Below are positions 23,907 through 35,570 of a stretch of DNA of 64,000 nucleotides, in pieces (position 1 is the first letter of the stretch; every line of letters begins with the position of its first letter). The notes beneath the pieces were generated by a model. That model was not told the origin of the DNA, did no database searches, and saw only the letters and a list, made by a program, of their open reading frames with translations. Made by a program: the position numbers and the translations under genes. This stretch comes from Mercurialis annua (taxonomy: Eukaryota > Streptophyta > Magnoliopsida > Malpighiales > Euphorbiaceae): positions 21,912,001 to 21,976,000 of the forward strand of contig NC_065576.1 of the NCBI RefSeq assembly GCF_937616625.2. The letters run 5' to 3'.

Positions 23907-24270
23907 CTTGCTACGGGTTTTGATACAACCATGCCCATACCCTAGCGCCGGTCGCGATCCATGAAAATGGGTCGTGACAAACTTGGTATCAGAGCTTTGG
24001 TTTCAAACCAATGCCATTTGCATGCTTTGTCTTTACTCTGTTAAGTTGTTATTGAGTCATATGTACTACTACGGAATTAGGTTTCATGTCTTTTCTATAA
24101 AACGTCATCTTTGATTTTAAAACTTTCTGCGTACACCGATAGAATTGCGGTAAGTCATTCAATATTGATGTTTTGATTTGATGCTATTATTTTATTTTAT
24201 TGACGTCGTTTCATTTGGGTGATTTTAATTTGCTTTTGATTTCGTGGGAAATCTTGTGTTGCTAATTTTC
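23907..24270 (+). mobile_element. Gypsy element C: LTR tail, PBS and leader
   Basis: The last 73 bp of a plus-strand LTR (CTAGCGCCGGTCGCGAT to GGGTCGTGACA, ending 23979), PBS TGGTATCAGAGC at 23984-23995, then a leader matching the reverse complement of the leader of B (CTTTGGTTTCAAACCA, AAAACGTCATCTTTGATTTT, GGGAAATC). Similarity ends near 24270. Element B therefore abuts or was inserted in the LTR of C, with the two elements facing away from a shared LTR zone. Confidence 0.85.
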
Positions 24271-24468
24271 TTTAAGTCATGATTGGATATTAATAACATC
24301 AGTAAACAAGAAATTTAGTCGAGTCGGTCGGGGATTTTTTCATCCGCATTCAAGTCAAATGGAAGCTGTAGACAAGAATGCGGGTTTTCCCCCTAAACTA
24401 AAGAAAGAAAAATTAAAAAGAAACAAATGTAGATAAATGTAGACAAATGGCGACAACAATCAAAAATC
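24271..24468. other. Unassigned AT-rich spacer
   Basis: No gene or named repeat seen. It contains an A-rich run shortly before the 56-bp tandem repeat. Confidence 0.4.
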
Positions 24469-24890
24469 ATGAGCACTTGCTCAACAAAAAAAGAAGGTAA
24501 TCACCTAGCTCGGACTCATGAGAACTTGCTCAACACAATAAAAGAAAAGAGGGTAATCACCTAACTCGGACTCATGAGCACTTGCTCAACACAAGAAAAG
24601 AAAAGAGGGTAATCACCTAACTCGGACTCATGAGCACTTGCTCAACACAATAAAAGAAAGGGTAATCACCTAACTCGGACTCATGAGCACTTGCTCAACA
24701 CAAGAAAAGAAAAGAGGGTAATCACCTAACTCGGACTCTTGAGCACTTGCTCAACACAAGAAAAGAAAAGAGGGTGATCACCTAACTCGGACTCATAAGC
24801 ACTTGCTCAACTAACAAGAAAGGAAGATAATCACCTAACTCAGAGCATGAACTCTTACTCAAACCAAACTAAAAAGGGTCACCTAGTTAA
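24469..24890. repeat. 56-bp tandem repeat, about eight units
   Basis: Units begin ATGAGCACTTGCTCAACAC and continue with an A/G-rich spacer and GGTAATCACCTAACTCGGA. GAGCACTTGCTC is a 12-bp inverted repeat within each unit. Spacer length varies by a few bases and the last two units are degraded. Confidence 0.88.
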
Positions 24891-25169
24891 CAAAGAAGCA
24901 ACCATTTAAATCTCCTATCGAGCAAATCATATAAGGCCATAGCCATGCTCCCAGCACAGACATAAACGCAATAACTTTAGAAAAGCACAAACAACAGAAA
25001 AATCATAAAAATTGAAACCATACCCGGAGCAAATATAAGTAAAGACATGATAAAAGAACATAAGGATATAATAAATCAGCATATACAAAAGTTTGTTGCA
25101 AAACACAACAAAACCAAATAAAAAATAAAAAATAAAGATAATCAAAACAAACAGGCACTGGTCAAAAAC
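24891..25169. other. Unassigned AT-rich sequence
   Basis: A-rich non-coding sequence between the tandem repeat and the coiled-coil pseudogene. It probably corresponds to the 3' untranslated side of that gene, but no signal proves it. Confidence 0.35.
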
Positions 25170-27177
25170 TTAAGGACTAATGTCGGCATTATTCACTTCA
25201 TCGGGTACCGACACACAAGTACCCGAAACAGCAACACCCTCGCTTAATCCAGCCTCCTCGTAATCACAAACCTCCAGAGGTTGATCACCCATGTCAGCAC
25301 CAACACCAACATCGGATTTCTTAACAGCATCAACAGCTTCTTTTAACTCCCGGTCGAGATCTTCTTCCAACTCTTTCTCTCGATCGGCAATCATCCTCGG
25401 ATACAGCCCAACAATATCTAAGTGAAACACATCAGAAGTCACATCCACAGGCAATAAAGGACCAACTCGGTTAATCAAATCCTCCTCGACATACCGAACC
25501 AACTGACCAAACTCAACCAACTGCGCTTTCTTAGCAGCATCCACACTAGACTTGGCCTCAGACAGCTGACGAGTGAGGTCATCCAATTCTTTCTGCCTTA
25601 GATCAAGATTACGTTCACACTCTTCTTTCTGCCCCACCATTTCCTGCTGCAACTTGCCCTTCTCGTCCTCAAACGAAAAAATTCGCGAATCTTGCTCCTC
25701 GTATTTTTTAACAGCAGCCGCTAGGGAGACTTTCAGCTCGGAAATTTCCTTTTTAAACTCTCCTGTCTGATATGCCATCAACGACTCCACATTAGCCCGA
25801 GCAACTTGCTCATTTTCTAGCGAAGACAAGGCGGTAGTAGAAGCAACATGGTCTTCAGCAGCTTAATAGACCAAATCTCTCTGGTACACATCAGCACAAA
25901 CAAAATGGTTCATAGCCTGCATTAAAGATAACGAAAATAAGATAACACCGAACAAAGAGATGAACAAAACTAATTTTCTCGCTAAGAAGACATCAAAAAA
26001 GAAAACACCAGCAAGAGATAACTCATGCCAAGTCCGGCAAACTCTTTCGGCTCAGTATGCTTCAGCAAAATCCTATCTCGGGGAAGAAAAGCTGTCGTAG
26101 CCAATTTCATGGCCGTCCTGGGATTATCCACCGAAGCAGTCAAATTCTTCCTCCTCAACCAAGCAGCAACGGTTACAGGAGAGATATCAAATTCCACAGT
26201 AGGTACATCAGCTGACATCTCTTCCACTACTTGCTTCCCATCTCTTTTCCTCTTCTTAGAAGCATCATCGGCTTCTTTCGCCCCAACAGCCCCTAAAGCA
26301 ACCATAAAAGGAACACGGTCTGCTTCATCATCCTCGGTATGAAATCATCATCTATTTCTACACCAGGGCACCTCTGGACCACCGTCTTCGTACGAGATTT
26401 TAACACCTCACCCGCCGCTTGCAAATTTTCAGCAACACCATCTTTGATCGGAATGGTCGCCACAGGAACAGCACTGATCGAAACTTCAGATGACCCCGCT
26501 CCAGAATTCATAACAGCAGCAGCTGCGGGCATATTCCCGGATTTAACAGCTCCAACATTCTTTGTTCTCTCTTTGCTCGCTGGACGAGATTTGCGAGCAT
26601 CCTCCATCACAGTAAGATCCAACACTACACAAACACAGCAAACATGTTAGTCAAAGAACACAATACACTAAAAATCGAGCACAACAATACAAGTTAAAAA
26701 TAACCTTCGACATTAGGGTCAACCGTCACCAACTACACCTTAGGAACAAACTAATAGGTATCAACCGACCCACTCCTCTCCTAAACCGCCTGGAGACGAT
26801 CATATGGCCCATGCTCTGCATCTCTCGCCTAACAAATTTATGCTCGGGCGAACTAGCAAGCCAACATTGAGGAAAGTCGGCAAACTCAGTAGGATGTCGC
26901 ACCCTAAACCACTCCACCCTAAACCTCTTTAATGATGTCGTCACATTCTCGGTTACCTTCTTCTCTTTCCTCAAAATTTTGAAGGTAGCAAAGACGTAAG
27001 GACCAGCAAATGTCATACTATACATACTAGCAAACAGTCGTACCGAGAAGGGTATATCATTAGCCTTGCAGAGATTTAAGAGGGTAAAGAAGTGCCTAAC
27101 AGCATTAGGGTGGAACTGGCTAAGAGGCATCCTATAGAAATGGAGCATAGACTTTAACTCATCACACAACGGAAACT
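25170..27177 (-). pseudogene. Gypsy-associated plant gene with coiled coil, fragmented
   Basis: Read right to left on the minus strand. 27177-26726: a helical domain with LKSMLHFYRMPLSQFHPNAV and FSVRLFASMYSMTFAGPY, reminiscent of the plant 'putative gypsy type transposon' family as I remember it. 26625-25982: two overlapping frames, with an Ala-rich low-complexity part and a basic KKRKRDGK stretch. About 26018-25920: a plausible intron with GT near the FAGLGM codons and an AG before GCTATG. 25919-25170: a long heptad-rich coiled coil (EFKKEISELKVSLAAAVKKY through DDLTRQLSEAKSS) with an acidic tail, open from 25829. A stop lies near 25865 and the start is truncated at 27177. Related frames often ride as extra ORFs in Tat-like gypsy elements. 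A fragment of a host-like gene family is the alternative. Confidence 0.6.
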
Positions 27178-27548
27178 GAATTCTGTATCAATTAAGGTAA
27201 TTTTTGAAATGGTTAATCAATTGAATTGTCAATTTTGTGTTGGCTCACTAGTAATGAGTGTTGGCCTGCATATTTATTAGAACACTCAGCTAGCGTTGTT
27301 TGATATAAGCTAATTCTAAATGATAGTTTATAATCATTTTAAATGAGTTAATACCTTCCATAGTGCCAAATTGCTATGCAATTAAAAGTTGATTTATATT
27401 CGTCTAATAACAATTGTAAAAGTTGAGTATAAAATTTGCCAATGTTATATGGTATACAACTTGCAGGCTTGAATAACCGCATTTGTCATGGCATTGTATG
27501 AGAGTAAGAGTGAAAACAAATAGGCTTACATTAACATATTTGCCTTTT
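27178..27548. other. Unassigned sequence left of the LINE
   Basis: AT-rich non-coding DNA without recognisable motifs. Together with 33469-34050 it is the target into which the LINE inserted. Confidence 0.4.
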
Positions 27549-27564
27549 AACTAATACTGTGTAA
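27549..27564. repeat. LINE target-site duplication, left copy
   Basis: AACTAATACTGTGTAA, repeated at 33453-33468 directly after the poly(A) tail. The 16-bp length is typical of L1 target-primed insertion. Confidence 0.92.
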
Positions 27565-27613
27565 AAGAAAAAAATAGCTAGAATTAGTTAGAACAAGATT
27601 GCACTTCCCCGTC

Positions 27614-29436
27614 ATGCCTCCTCCTCCGTAACCCCTCCCCCTAAACCCTAAACCTAACCCTAAAACCTTCACCAAAAACCTAGGATCAAGCTCTTCTACT
27701 CGATCTCAGGCCAATCATGTCGTTTATTTCGAAAAATTCCGCCGTTCATGGAATTACTTAAACCTTCAGAATGCTTTCGAGAGGTATAACCTCTATAGTA
27801 GGATTTCAATTGCGAGGAAACTGAATTCTGCAAATCGATGCTATGGATTTCTAAGGATTGATTCGAATAAAGATATCGATTGGATTATTTCACAAATTAA
27901 CATAATCTCCATTGTCAAGTACAGACTGCGTGCTTTTATAGCGCGATTTCCTGAACCACAAATATCCAAACCCCATAACAGCGTTTTGACAGTGACCCCA
28001 GCTCCGATTTTAACCCAGCAGAAGCTAGCTGCACCTAGTTCCTTTAAAGATGGGCAAAAATTCATTGATGTCTTGCGAAAACCAACAATCCTGGAGAAAC
28101 CCACGAAGGAAACAGACTCCTACTTTTATTCGGATTCTTCTAAAGTCTCAGACTAGTTATCCTATTCCATTGCTTCCACCTTGGAAAACCCTAAATCTCT
28201 ACGTACTGTTAATGACTACCTAACAGATTTAGGTATTGATTTTGAGAAAATTTCAATCCTTGGGGGTTCTGATATCCTGATTACGTTCTCCTCAACCGAT
28301 GCGGCAGCGTGCTTTCTTCGTGACAGACCAGGTTTACCCAACAACCCCTTAGAGGATTCAAGCTGCATGTAAAGCTGACTCTTATGAAAAAACTTCCAAC
28401 CGTCTAGCTTGGATTAATATCACAGGGTGTCCATTGAATTTGCGGAGTGAAGATTTCTTCATGTTTATTGGTAATTTGGTTGGAGAATCCATTACGATTC
28501 ATGAAGAAGTTGCTCTGAAAGATAGACTTGATGTGGAGTTAGTCTTAGTCTCTCTTAAGGGTCCTCGACTCGGTAAACACTTGCAGATTAATTATAACAA
28601 TCAGAGTTGCATGGTTCATGCTCTAGAAACTGACAGAGCTATCTCCTTCTCTTCGAATGATGATGAATCCCAATCTGCATCAGAGATTAATTCAAAAGAG
28701 GAACCCATTGTGGTTAATGCAGATAATGACATCAATCTGTTGGCCTCTGATCCTTCACCTACTACTTCTCCTTCACTATCTCTTTCTTCTTCTCCCATCT
28801 CCATTTCTTCCCTAAACAGCAACAAGATCCCTTCTGCAACAAGGGATGCCCTAGACAGCAACAAGATCCTTTCTCTTGGAAAGGATACCTTTATAGACAG
28901 TAAAAAAATCCCTTTAGAATAAAGGGATACCCTTTTTATAGAAGATGTGGCGATAAATAATCAACCCTCGCAGCCTCTAAAATCTCAGCTAATAGAAACT
29001 GTTGTTTTAGACACTTTCAATAATAATGCCAGTCTTGGACCTCAGCAGCTACATAACTTGGTATTCAGCATATTTCTGAACAGCCACAACCTGGTGCCAA
29101 TGACCATCAGATTTTCCCGTCCAACAGCTTTGTCCATGATTCTATTGCTAACGTTACAGTCAAGAAAAACAGAACACGCAAGAAATACTTTCAAATGGAA
29201 ACTTAATTTCCACGTCTGAGCAACACCCTTCGTCAACATCTGAAGCTGATTTCGAGAACATGAACAACCTCATTGTTTCAGCAAGAGAAAAAGCTAATGA
29301 AGGATCTTTTGACGAAACTCTAAAAATATGGGATGTAGGACACTATATGGGGTTCTTTCACACGGATTCGAATGCTGCTGCAGTTAAACAATCACTTCTC
29401 AATATGGAGCAGGATTTAGAAAATCAAAAACTTTGA
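27614..29436 (+). pseudogene. LINE ORF1 (RRM-like nucleic-acid-binding protein)
   Basis: ATG 27614 opens a Pro-rich start interrupted by TAA at 27629. It then runs through an RRM-like domain (VVYFEKFRRSWNYLNLQNAF, CYGFLRIDS) to TAG at 28154-28156, and the same frame continues to 28372. A frameshift near 28355 leads to a second domain of the DUF4283 type (RLAWINITGCPLN through HLQINYNNQS), then a Ser-rich linker with TAA at 28920. A further shift near 29190 reaches the C-terminal part GFFHTDSNAA, ending at TGA 29434-29436. The role in L1 elements is RNA binding in the retrotransposition particle. This copy has at least three stops and two shifts. Confidence 0.8.
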
Positions 29437-29471
29437 TTTTCTTTTGGTCTCAAGGTAGTTGATTTTTTTTG

Positions 29472-32400
29472 ATGTCGATGCCTTTCTCTTTTATTTCTTG
29501 GAACTGTAGAGGTGGTTTGCTTAATCATCGAAAACAACACTTTATTTGGAACATGGTTAGTAAGTATAATCTTTCTTTTATTGGTTTGTTGGAATCAAAA
29601 AAGGAGTCTATAGACATTTTTCTTGTTCGAAAGTTTTGGCCAAACTTAGACTTTGATTTTTCTTGGGTTCCTTCGGTTGGCTCTTCGGGTGGTCTTTTTA
29701 TTATTTGGAATACTGTTCTGCTTCAGAATATTGAGATGGTTTCTGGTACTCGTTGGATTTGTTTGGATTTTATGTTTGATTCTTTGTCTATTCGGCAATA
29801 TCCTTATCTATGTGAGTAATCTTGCCTTTGAAAGATTATCTCTTTGGAATGAGTTACTACCTCTCTTGATCTACCCTGGGTTGGTTTTTATTAGCGGAGA
29901 CTTTAATGAAGTCTTAGCTCCTACCGAACGTTTTAATTGTTTGCATTATTCCCCGTCTATGCTAGCCTTGCGAGATATTCTAAATTATTCTGAATTAGTT
30001 GATCTTCCTCTTCACGGCCGCTCCTTTACTTGGCAAAATTCTTTGTCCAAATCAAGAATTGATAGATGCTTCTCTTCTTTGTCGGCCAAAATATTTGGAG
30101 ATCAAGTTCTTTAACTTCTTTGCCTCGAGGACTGTCTGATCATGTCCCCCTTTTGTTTCAATCAAATGCTAAATTTGATTGAGTACCTAAACCATTTCGT
30201 TCCATGGATATTTGTTGGGATCATCCCAAATTTAGCAGCTTTGTTGGCAGCTCGTGGGAGTTGATTTTTGCTGCTGATTCCTCTTTGCCTTTGGTTCGCA
30301 GGCTGAAGCAACTTCGGGAAAGAATAAAAACGTGGAATTTGGAAGTGTTTGGGGATCAAAATAAGAAGCATGCTGATCTCATTGCAGAAGCTTCTCAGCT
30401 GGACATTATTGCTGATTCTAGAGCTCTTTTAGACGCGAAAAAAGATCGATTTGCTGCTGTTAAAAACGATCTTTGGATTGTTGAAAAATGATTGGAGAGT
30501 TTATGGTTACAGAAGTCTAGGCTGAACTGGACTTAAAGGGTGATATAAATTCAAAGTTCTTCCATACAACTACTTCTATGCATTACCGCAATAACCAGAT
30601 TACAGCGATTAGTGTTGGTGATATTGTTTTTACCGAGCCAGATGATATTCGATTACAGATAAGGGCCTTCTACTCTTCATTATATGCTAAGTCTCATGAG
30701 GTTTCAGTTGATTTATCCGGTCTTGATTTCAAGTCTTTATCCTCGGAACAAGCTACCCGCTTAATCCGTCCTTTTCATGAAGACGAGATTCTAGCTGCTC
30801 TGAATTCTTGTAATGAAACTAAGGCCCCGGGACCATATGGGTTTAATTATTACTTCTATAAGCGAGCTTGGCGGTTCTTAAAGAAGGATTGGTTAAAGTT
30901 TTTCAACTCTTTTCATAGCTCGAACCTTTTGCCTGCAGGTTTAAACTCTTCGTTTATGGTTCTAATTCCAAAGGTTCCTGGTTCTTCAAATATTCGTGAT
31001 TATCGCCCTATCAGCTTAGTAAATGGAATTTATAAGCTTCTCTTTGAATGTATCTCCGCCAGATTAGCTCCTCTTTTACCATCTGTGGTCTCAGAACATC
31101 AACACGCGTTTATCAAAGAGAGGAGCATTATAGATTGTTCCATGATCGCAAATGAGTTAACTCATTTAGCAAGAACCAGGAAAGACAAATTCTAGTCCTT
31201 AAGCTTGATTTTCATAAAGCATTTGATTCTCTGGATTGGAATTATTTGCTCAGCGTTATGAAATCTATGTCTTTTCCGGATAAATGGCTTGCTTGGATGT
31301 CCAACTGTTTATCATCGGCGTTCACCTCTGTGCTTCTGAATGGAAGTCCTATTGAGCCTTGCATGCTCAAAAGAGGAGTGCAACAAGGCGATCCGATCTC
31401 GCCCTATCTTTTTGTTTTAGCTGCAGAAGGGTTAAAGTGTATTTTTCATAAAGCTAAAGGAATGGGTCTTATTAATCGGTTTCAATTTTCTGATGTGCAA
31501 GACCCTATTTTAGTCCTACAATTTGCTGATGACATAGTTTTATTTGTTCCATTTGATCTACAACATCTTCGCAATTTAACTCGCATCCTGCGATACTTTG
31601 AATTAATTTCAGGTCTGAAAATCAACTTCCATAAAAGCTCCTTGCTTGGGATTAATGTTTCTGATGCAGAGATGTGTGAAGCTTCAGAGTTAGTAGGCTG
31701 CTATGTTGAGAAATTCCCCATCAAATATCTGGGTTTACCATTGGCTATTCGAAGAATTCCAGTTTTAGCGTGGGATCCTGTAATTCAGCGATTCAAATCA
31801 AAGTTATCTCTTTAGAAAGGTAACTTCCTTTATCCAGCGGGTCGGTTAGTCCTCTTGAAGTCTGTTCTTTATAGTCTTCCTATTTACTTTATGTCGATTC
31901 TTGGCATACCGATTTGTGTCAAAAATCAGCTGGAATCTTATATGCAAAAAATTCTTTGGAAAGGTGATACTTCGTCTTCTAGAGTTTTTTTGCAGAATTT
32001 CTTGGAAGATTGTTTGCAAAGATTTTGATAATGGTGGCCTGGGTATTTGTAATTTGAAGATTCAAAACCAAAGTCTGCTCTTTAAATGGTTGTGGAAATT
32101 GCGTACAGTCAATGGTAATTCCTTATGGTTCAAAGGCGTTTCTTCGTGTTCTTCTTTAACAAGTTAGGATAATCTTCTTTTGGATAACTCTAATCAGCTC
32201 TCTTTTGTATGGAAAGGAATTAGAAAGTTGTGTTGCCTTGATTCGATTGTCTGGAGTCTTTTCGTTATGAACATGAAGGTTAATATTAGAAGTGGTGATT
32301 TAACTTTTCTTTGGCATGATAATTGGTCTGGAAATGATACGGCGGCATTTCTCTTTCCCCGTTTATATGAGCTTTCAAATTGTAAACAAGCTAAAGTCAG

Positions 32401-33218
32401 CTCGGTTATGGCTTTCGGTTGGAGATGCGTAGGCGTTTAAGAGTGGGCGAGAAAGATAAGTTTTCATAACTTCATTTGTTATTTGAGCAGGCCTGTAACG
32501 TTTCTGATTTAGCTGGTATTCTTGAGGAGGACGAGTTTGTTTGAAAGCTAGAGGGCAGCGGGTTCACAGTGGCAAGTATGGCCAAACTGTTGAAAACAGC
32601 CGGTGAGAATTCTTCGGCAGCAGGTTATTAAGCAGCAGAAAATTGGTCTTCAGCAGCATATAATGTTATCAGAAGAGGAGGAGCAACTGTTAACTTTAAC
32701 GGGAAATAGTAGAAAATGTGGCTTCAGAATTTCTTGAAGGAGTTCATTCAGTTACAACCGAAAATAGATTTTCAGCAGCTATAATTGACAGTTCAGCAGC
32801 AGTAAATCCCATGTTAGTAGGTGAATCATCTTTTACTGCCTTCAGAAAAAATTGGTATAGTGAGGCTCCTCCTAGAATTAAATTTTTTATGTGGACGACA
32901 CTTCACAATAGTACTCTGACTCTCTCTTTTCTTGCTTCTCGAAAGATTGTGTTGGATAACAATTCTGGTTGTGGTATATGTGGTGAGTTAGAGACTCAAA
33001 ATCATATTTTCTTGTATTGCATTTTTGCTAGGAAAATTTGGTGTGAGCTTTTCCATAAGTTAGGAATTTCTTGGGTAATGCCATCTTCTTTTAAGGACTT
33101 CTTCATCCAATGGATAAATATTGTTTCTAATAAAAGGACTTCGAAACCATTTGGATTATTTGTGTATGGGAAATTTGGAAGTGCCGCAATAAGCGAGTTT
33201 TTCAACATGTGGATTTGA
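29472..33218 (+). pseudogene. LINE ORF2: AP endonuclease, reverse transcriptase, zf-RVT
   Basis: ATG 29472 begins the endonuclease (ISWNCRGG, LLESKKE). A shift near 29785 carries on into GDFNEVLAPTERF and SRIDRCF, with the terminal LSDHVPL beyond another shift near 30110. RT follows: LIPKVPGSSNIRDYRPISL (30960-31020), a shift near 31190, LKLDFHKAFDSLDW, GVQQGDPISPYLF, and the catalytic FADD at 31522-31533. A TAG at 31813-31815 falls where Trp is expected. The C-terminal region is broken into several frames up to the zinc-binding RVT domain (PRIKFFMWTTLHNSTLTL, CGICGELETQNHIFLYC) ending at 33218. The gene was a standard plant L1 ORF2 and is now inactive. Confidence 0.9.
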
Positions 33219-33452
33219 CAACAACAGACGTAGTTTTTCGAAGCTTCAATAACGCTGTTTTTTATTATAAATGTAAGCCCCCCCCCCCCTCTTTTGTTTA
33301 CTCCGATTTAGATTTGTATAGAAATTCGGATTCTATCTTCTTGTAAATTGATCTTTTCTCTCGGAGTCGTAGCCTTAAGTGGCGTAAGTTTTGAGTAGTC
33401 TTGAGTAGCCACTTCTTGTAGCTTTTAATAAAACCTTTATTTATAAAAAAAA

Positions 33453-33468
33453 AACTAATACTGTGTAA
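33453..33468. repeat. LINE target-site duplication, right copy
   Basis: AACTAATACTGTGTAA, identical to 27549-27564. Its first two A residues are indistinguishable from the poly(A) tail. Confidence 0.92.
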
Positions 33469-34050
33469 TTAGTTCATATCTCCAATATGAATATATCAGG
33501 TCCTTGCAACACTTAACTATTATGTTTTAACTATCTGGTTTTGTGACAGTCATTTGATATTTTATTGTCAAACTGTCATCTAGAATTTAACTCAGGAACA
33601 CATAAGCTTTTATTTGTTTAATTTTTTCATATATAAGTAAAAATTGATTAGTTGCTTTTCTGGGTTAATATGGTATCCTGAATTATTATTTGTTACTTTT
33701 GCTATGGGTGATAATTAAAATGAAAGGTTAGATAATTGCTCGACATTGTATGTGCAAGAATTGTTTTCTAATATTGCTATCATTTGGTTCCTAATACAAT
33801 CAGGTGCGAGCAGTATTTATCATAATTCAGAATTGGATTGTTTTTTGTCATACATAGTCTTATCAGAGTACTTTATGAATCTTTATCTATGTCCAGTTCT
33901 GTTTTTCGCTCGTTTTCTGTGTATGAATTAGAAAGAAAATATACCCAAGCTATTAGTATTTAATTTGATGTTGATTTTGTGATTTAGATGTAGGAAGAAT
34001 ATTGTTGTACAGAAATATAATTGTTTTATATTATTATTGTAATTGTAACT
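33469..34050. other. Unassigned AT-rich sequence right of the LINE
   Basis: No coding signal. A 61-codon frame at 33746-33931 has no recognisable domain. It continues the unassigned sequence at 27178-27548 if the LINE is removed. Confidence 0.4.
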
Positions 34051-34580
34051 TATATAAATCTTTATGAAAAAGTTATGATACTGTTATGAAAACGTTATTT
34101 AATTCATAATAAATTACGTAAAATGATTTATACAAAAAGTTATGAGAAAGGTTATGTAAAAATTATGATAAGATTATCATGATAATATTATGATAAATAT
34201 ATGATAATATTATGATAATATTATGATAAGACTATGATAATATATTTTGTATAAATCAGATAAAAAAATTATGATAAGATTTTTATAATATCATAATAAA
34301 ATTATGATAATATTACGTAAAATAATTTATGCACAAATTATGAAAAAATTATGATAAGGCTAATGATAATGTTATGATAAGGCTATGATAAGGCTATTAT
34401 AATATTATAAAAAGGTTATGATAATATTATGATAAGACTTTGATAATATTATAATAAGACTATGATAATTTTATGATAAGACTATAAAAATATTATGATA
34501 AGGTTTTAAAAATGTTATTTAGTTCTGCATAGATTATATAAAAAAATTATGATGATATCATGATAAGGTTATAATAATTT

Positions 34581-34888
34581 GGGTTAATGTCAAAAAAAAT
34601 TACGAACTTTACACGTTTTTTCATTTTAATCACGTAATTTAAATTTTCTCATTTTTATACACGAACTACCACTTTTTTTCAAATTCATACACGTGCTGAG
34701 GTGGCACTCATTCATTGGTGTAAAGTGACATCCACCTCAGCAAATTACACCAATAGAACCGTGACACTTCAGCACCGTGTATGAATTTGAGAAAAAGTGG
34801 TAGTTCGTGAATGAAAAGGAGAAAATTGAAACTGCGTGATTAAAATGAGAAAACGTGTAAAGTTCGTGAATTTTTATGACATAAACCC
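34581..34888. mobile_element. MITE with GGGTTAATGTC termini
   Basis: A 308-bp inverted-repeat element. The left arm is GGGTTAATGTCAAAAAAAAT and the right arm is its near complement, ending TATGACATAAACCC. The arms extend over about 130 bp. It is flanked by 9-bp repeats TAATAATTT (34572-34580 and 34889-34897), which suggests the Mutator superfamily, although the AT-rich setting makes a chance match easier than usual. Non-coding. Confidence 0.82.
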
Positions 34889-35200
34889 TAATAATTTTAT
34901 GATACATTTATAATAATATTGTGATATAATTATGAAAAAGGTTATGAAAATATTACGATAAGACTCTGATAATATTATGATAAGGCTAATAATAATATTA
35001 TGATAAGGTTAATGATAATATTATGATAAGGCTCTAATAATACTATGATAAAGTTATGAAAATAATTTACTATAAGGTTATGATAAGGCTCTAATAATAT
35101 TATGATAAGGCTGTGATAATATTATGATAATACTATAAAATTGTTATGATAAATCTATGAAAATGTTACTTAATTATTCATAGATTATATAATAAAATAA

Positions 35201-35570
35201 GGGTTAATTCCTAAAAAAATCACGAATTTTACACGAAGTTTCATTTTAATCATGACCTTTAAAAGTTGCCATTTAAAGGCACGAACTTTCATTTTGTTTC
35301 AAATCTATCATTTCAATGTATTTTTGTTGACTAAATTCTTCAATAAACCATTAATGAAAGACCCAAATTATAAATCGACATTAAATCTTATTATCTTTTA
35401 GTTAGAGTTTATAGGATTAGGAATTTTTGATTCGATAAAATACACCGGATTTTACTTTGGCGATAGATTTGAAACAAAATGAAAGTTCGTGCCTTTAAAT
35501 GACAAATTTTAAAGTTAATGAGTAAAATGAAACTTCGTGTAAAGTTTGTGATTTTTTTAGGAATTAATCC
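35201..35570. mobile_element. MITE with GGGTTAATTCC termini
   Basis: A 370-bp element with left arm GGGTTAATTCCTAAAAAAAT and right arm ending TTTAGGAATTAATCC. The arms also share TTTACACGAAGTTTCATTTT-type sequence. The flanking 9-mers ATAAAATAA and ATAAAATTA match at eight of nine positions. It is a sibling of the MITE at 34581 by terminus and subterminal CACGAA-TTTACACG wording. Confidence 0.8.

Larger units (their letters stand above)
27565..33452 (+). mobile_element. Full-length plant L1-type LINE
   Basis: A 5.9-kb element between 16-bp duplications. It has a short 5' UTR, ORF1, ORF2, a 3' UTR with a run of C residues (about 33279-33292), an AATAAA at 33427-33432 and a short poly(A) tail. 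Both ends are present, so it was not 5'-truncated on insertion, yet both ORFs are mutated. Confidence 0.92.

Noticed and set aside
24469..24890. CRISPR-like array (repeated 20-bp core with spacers)
   Set aside because: The 'spacers' are themselves near-identical purine-rich linkers, no cas genes exist, and the genome is plant.
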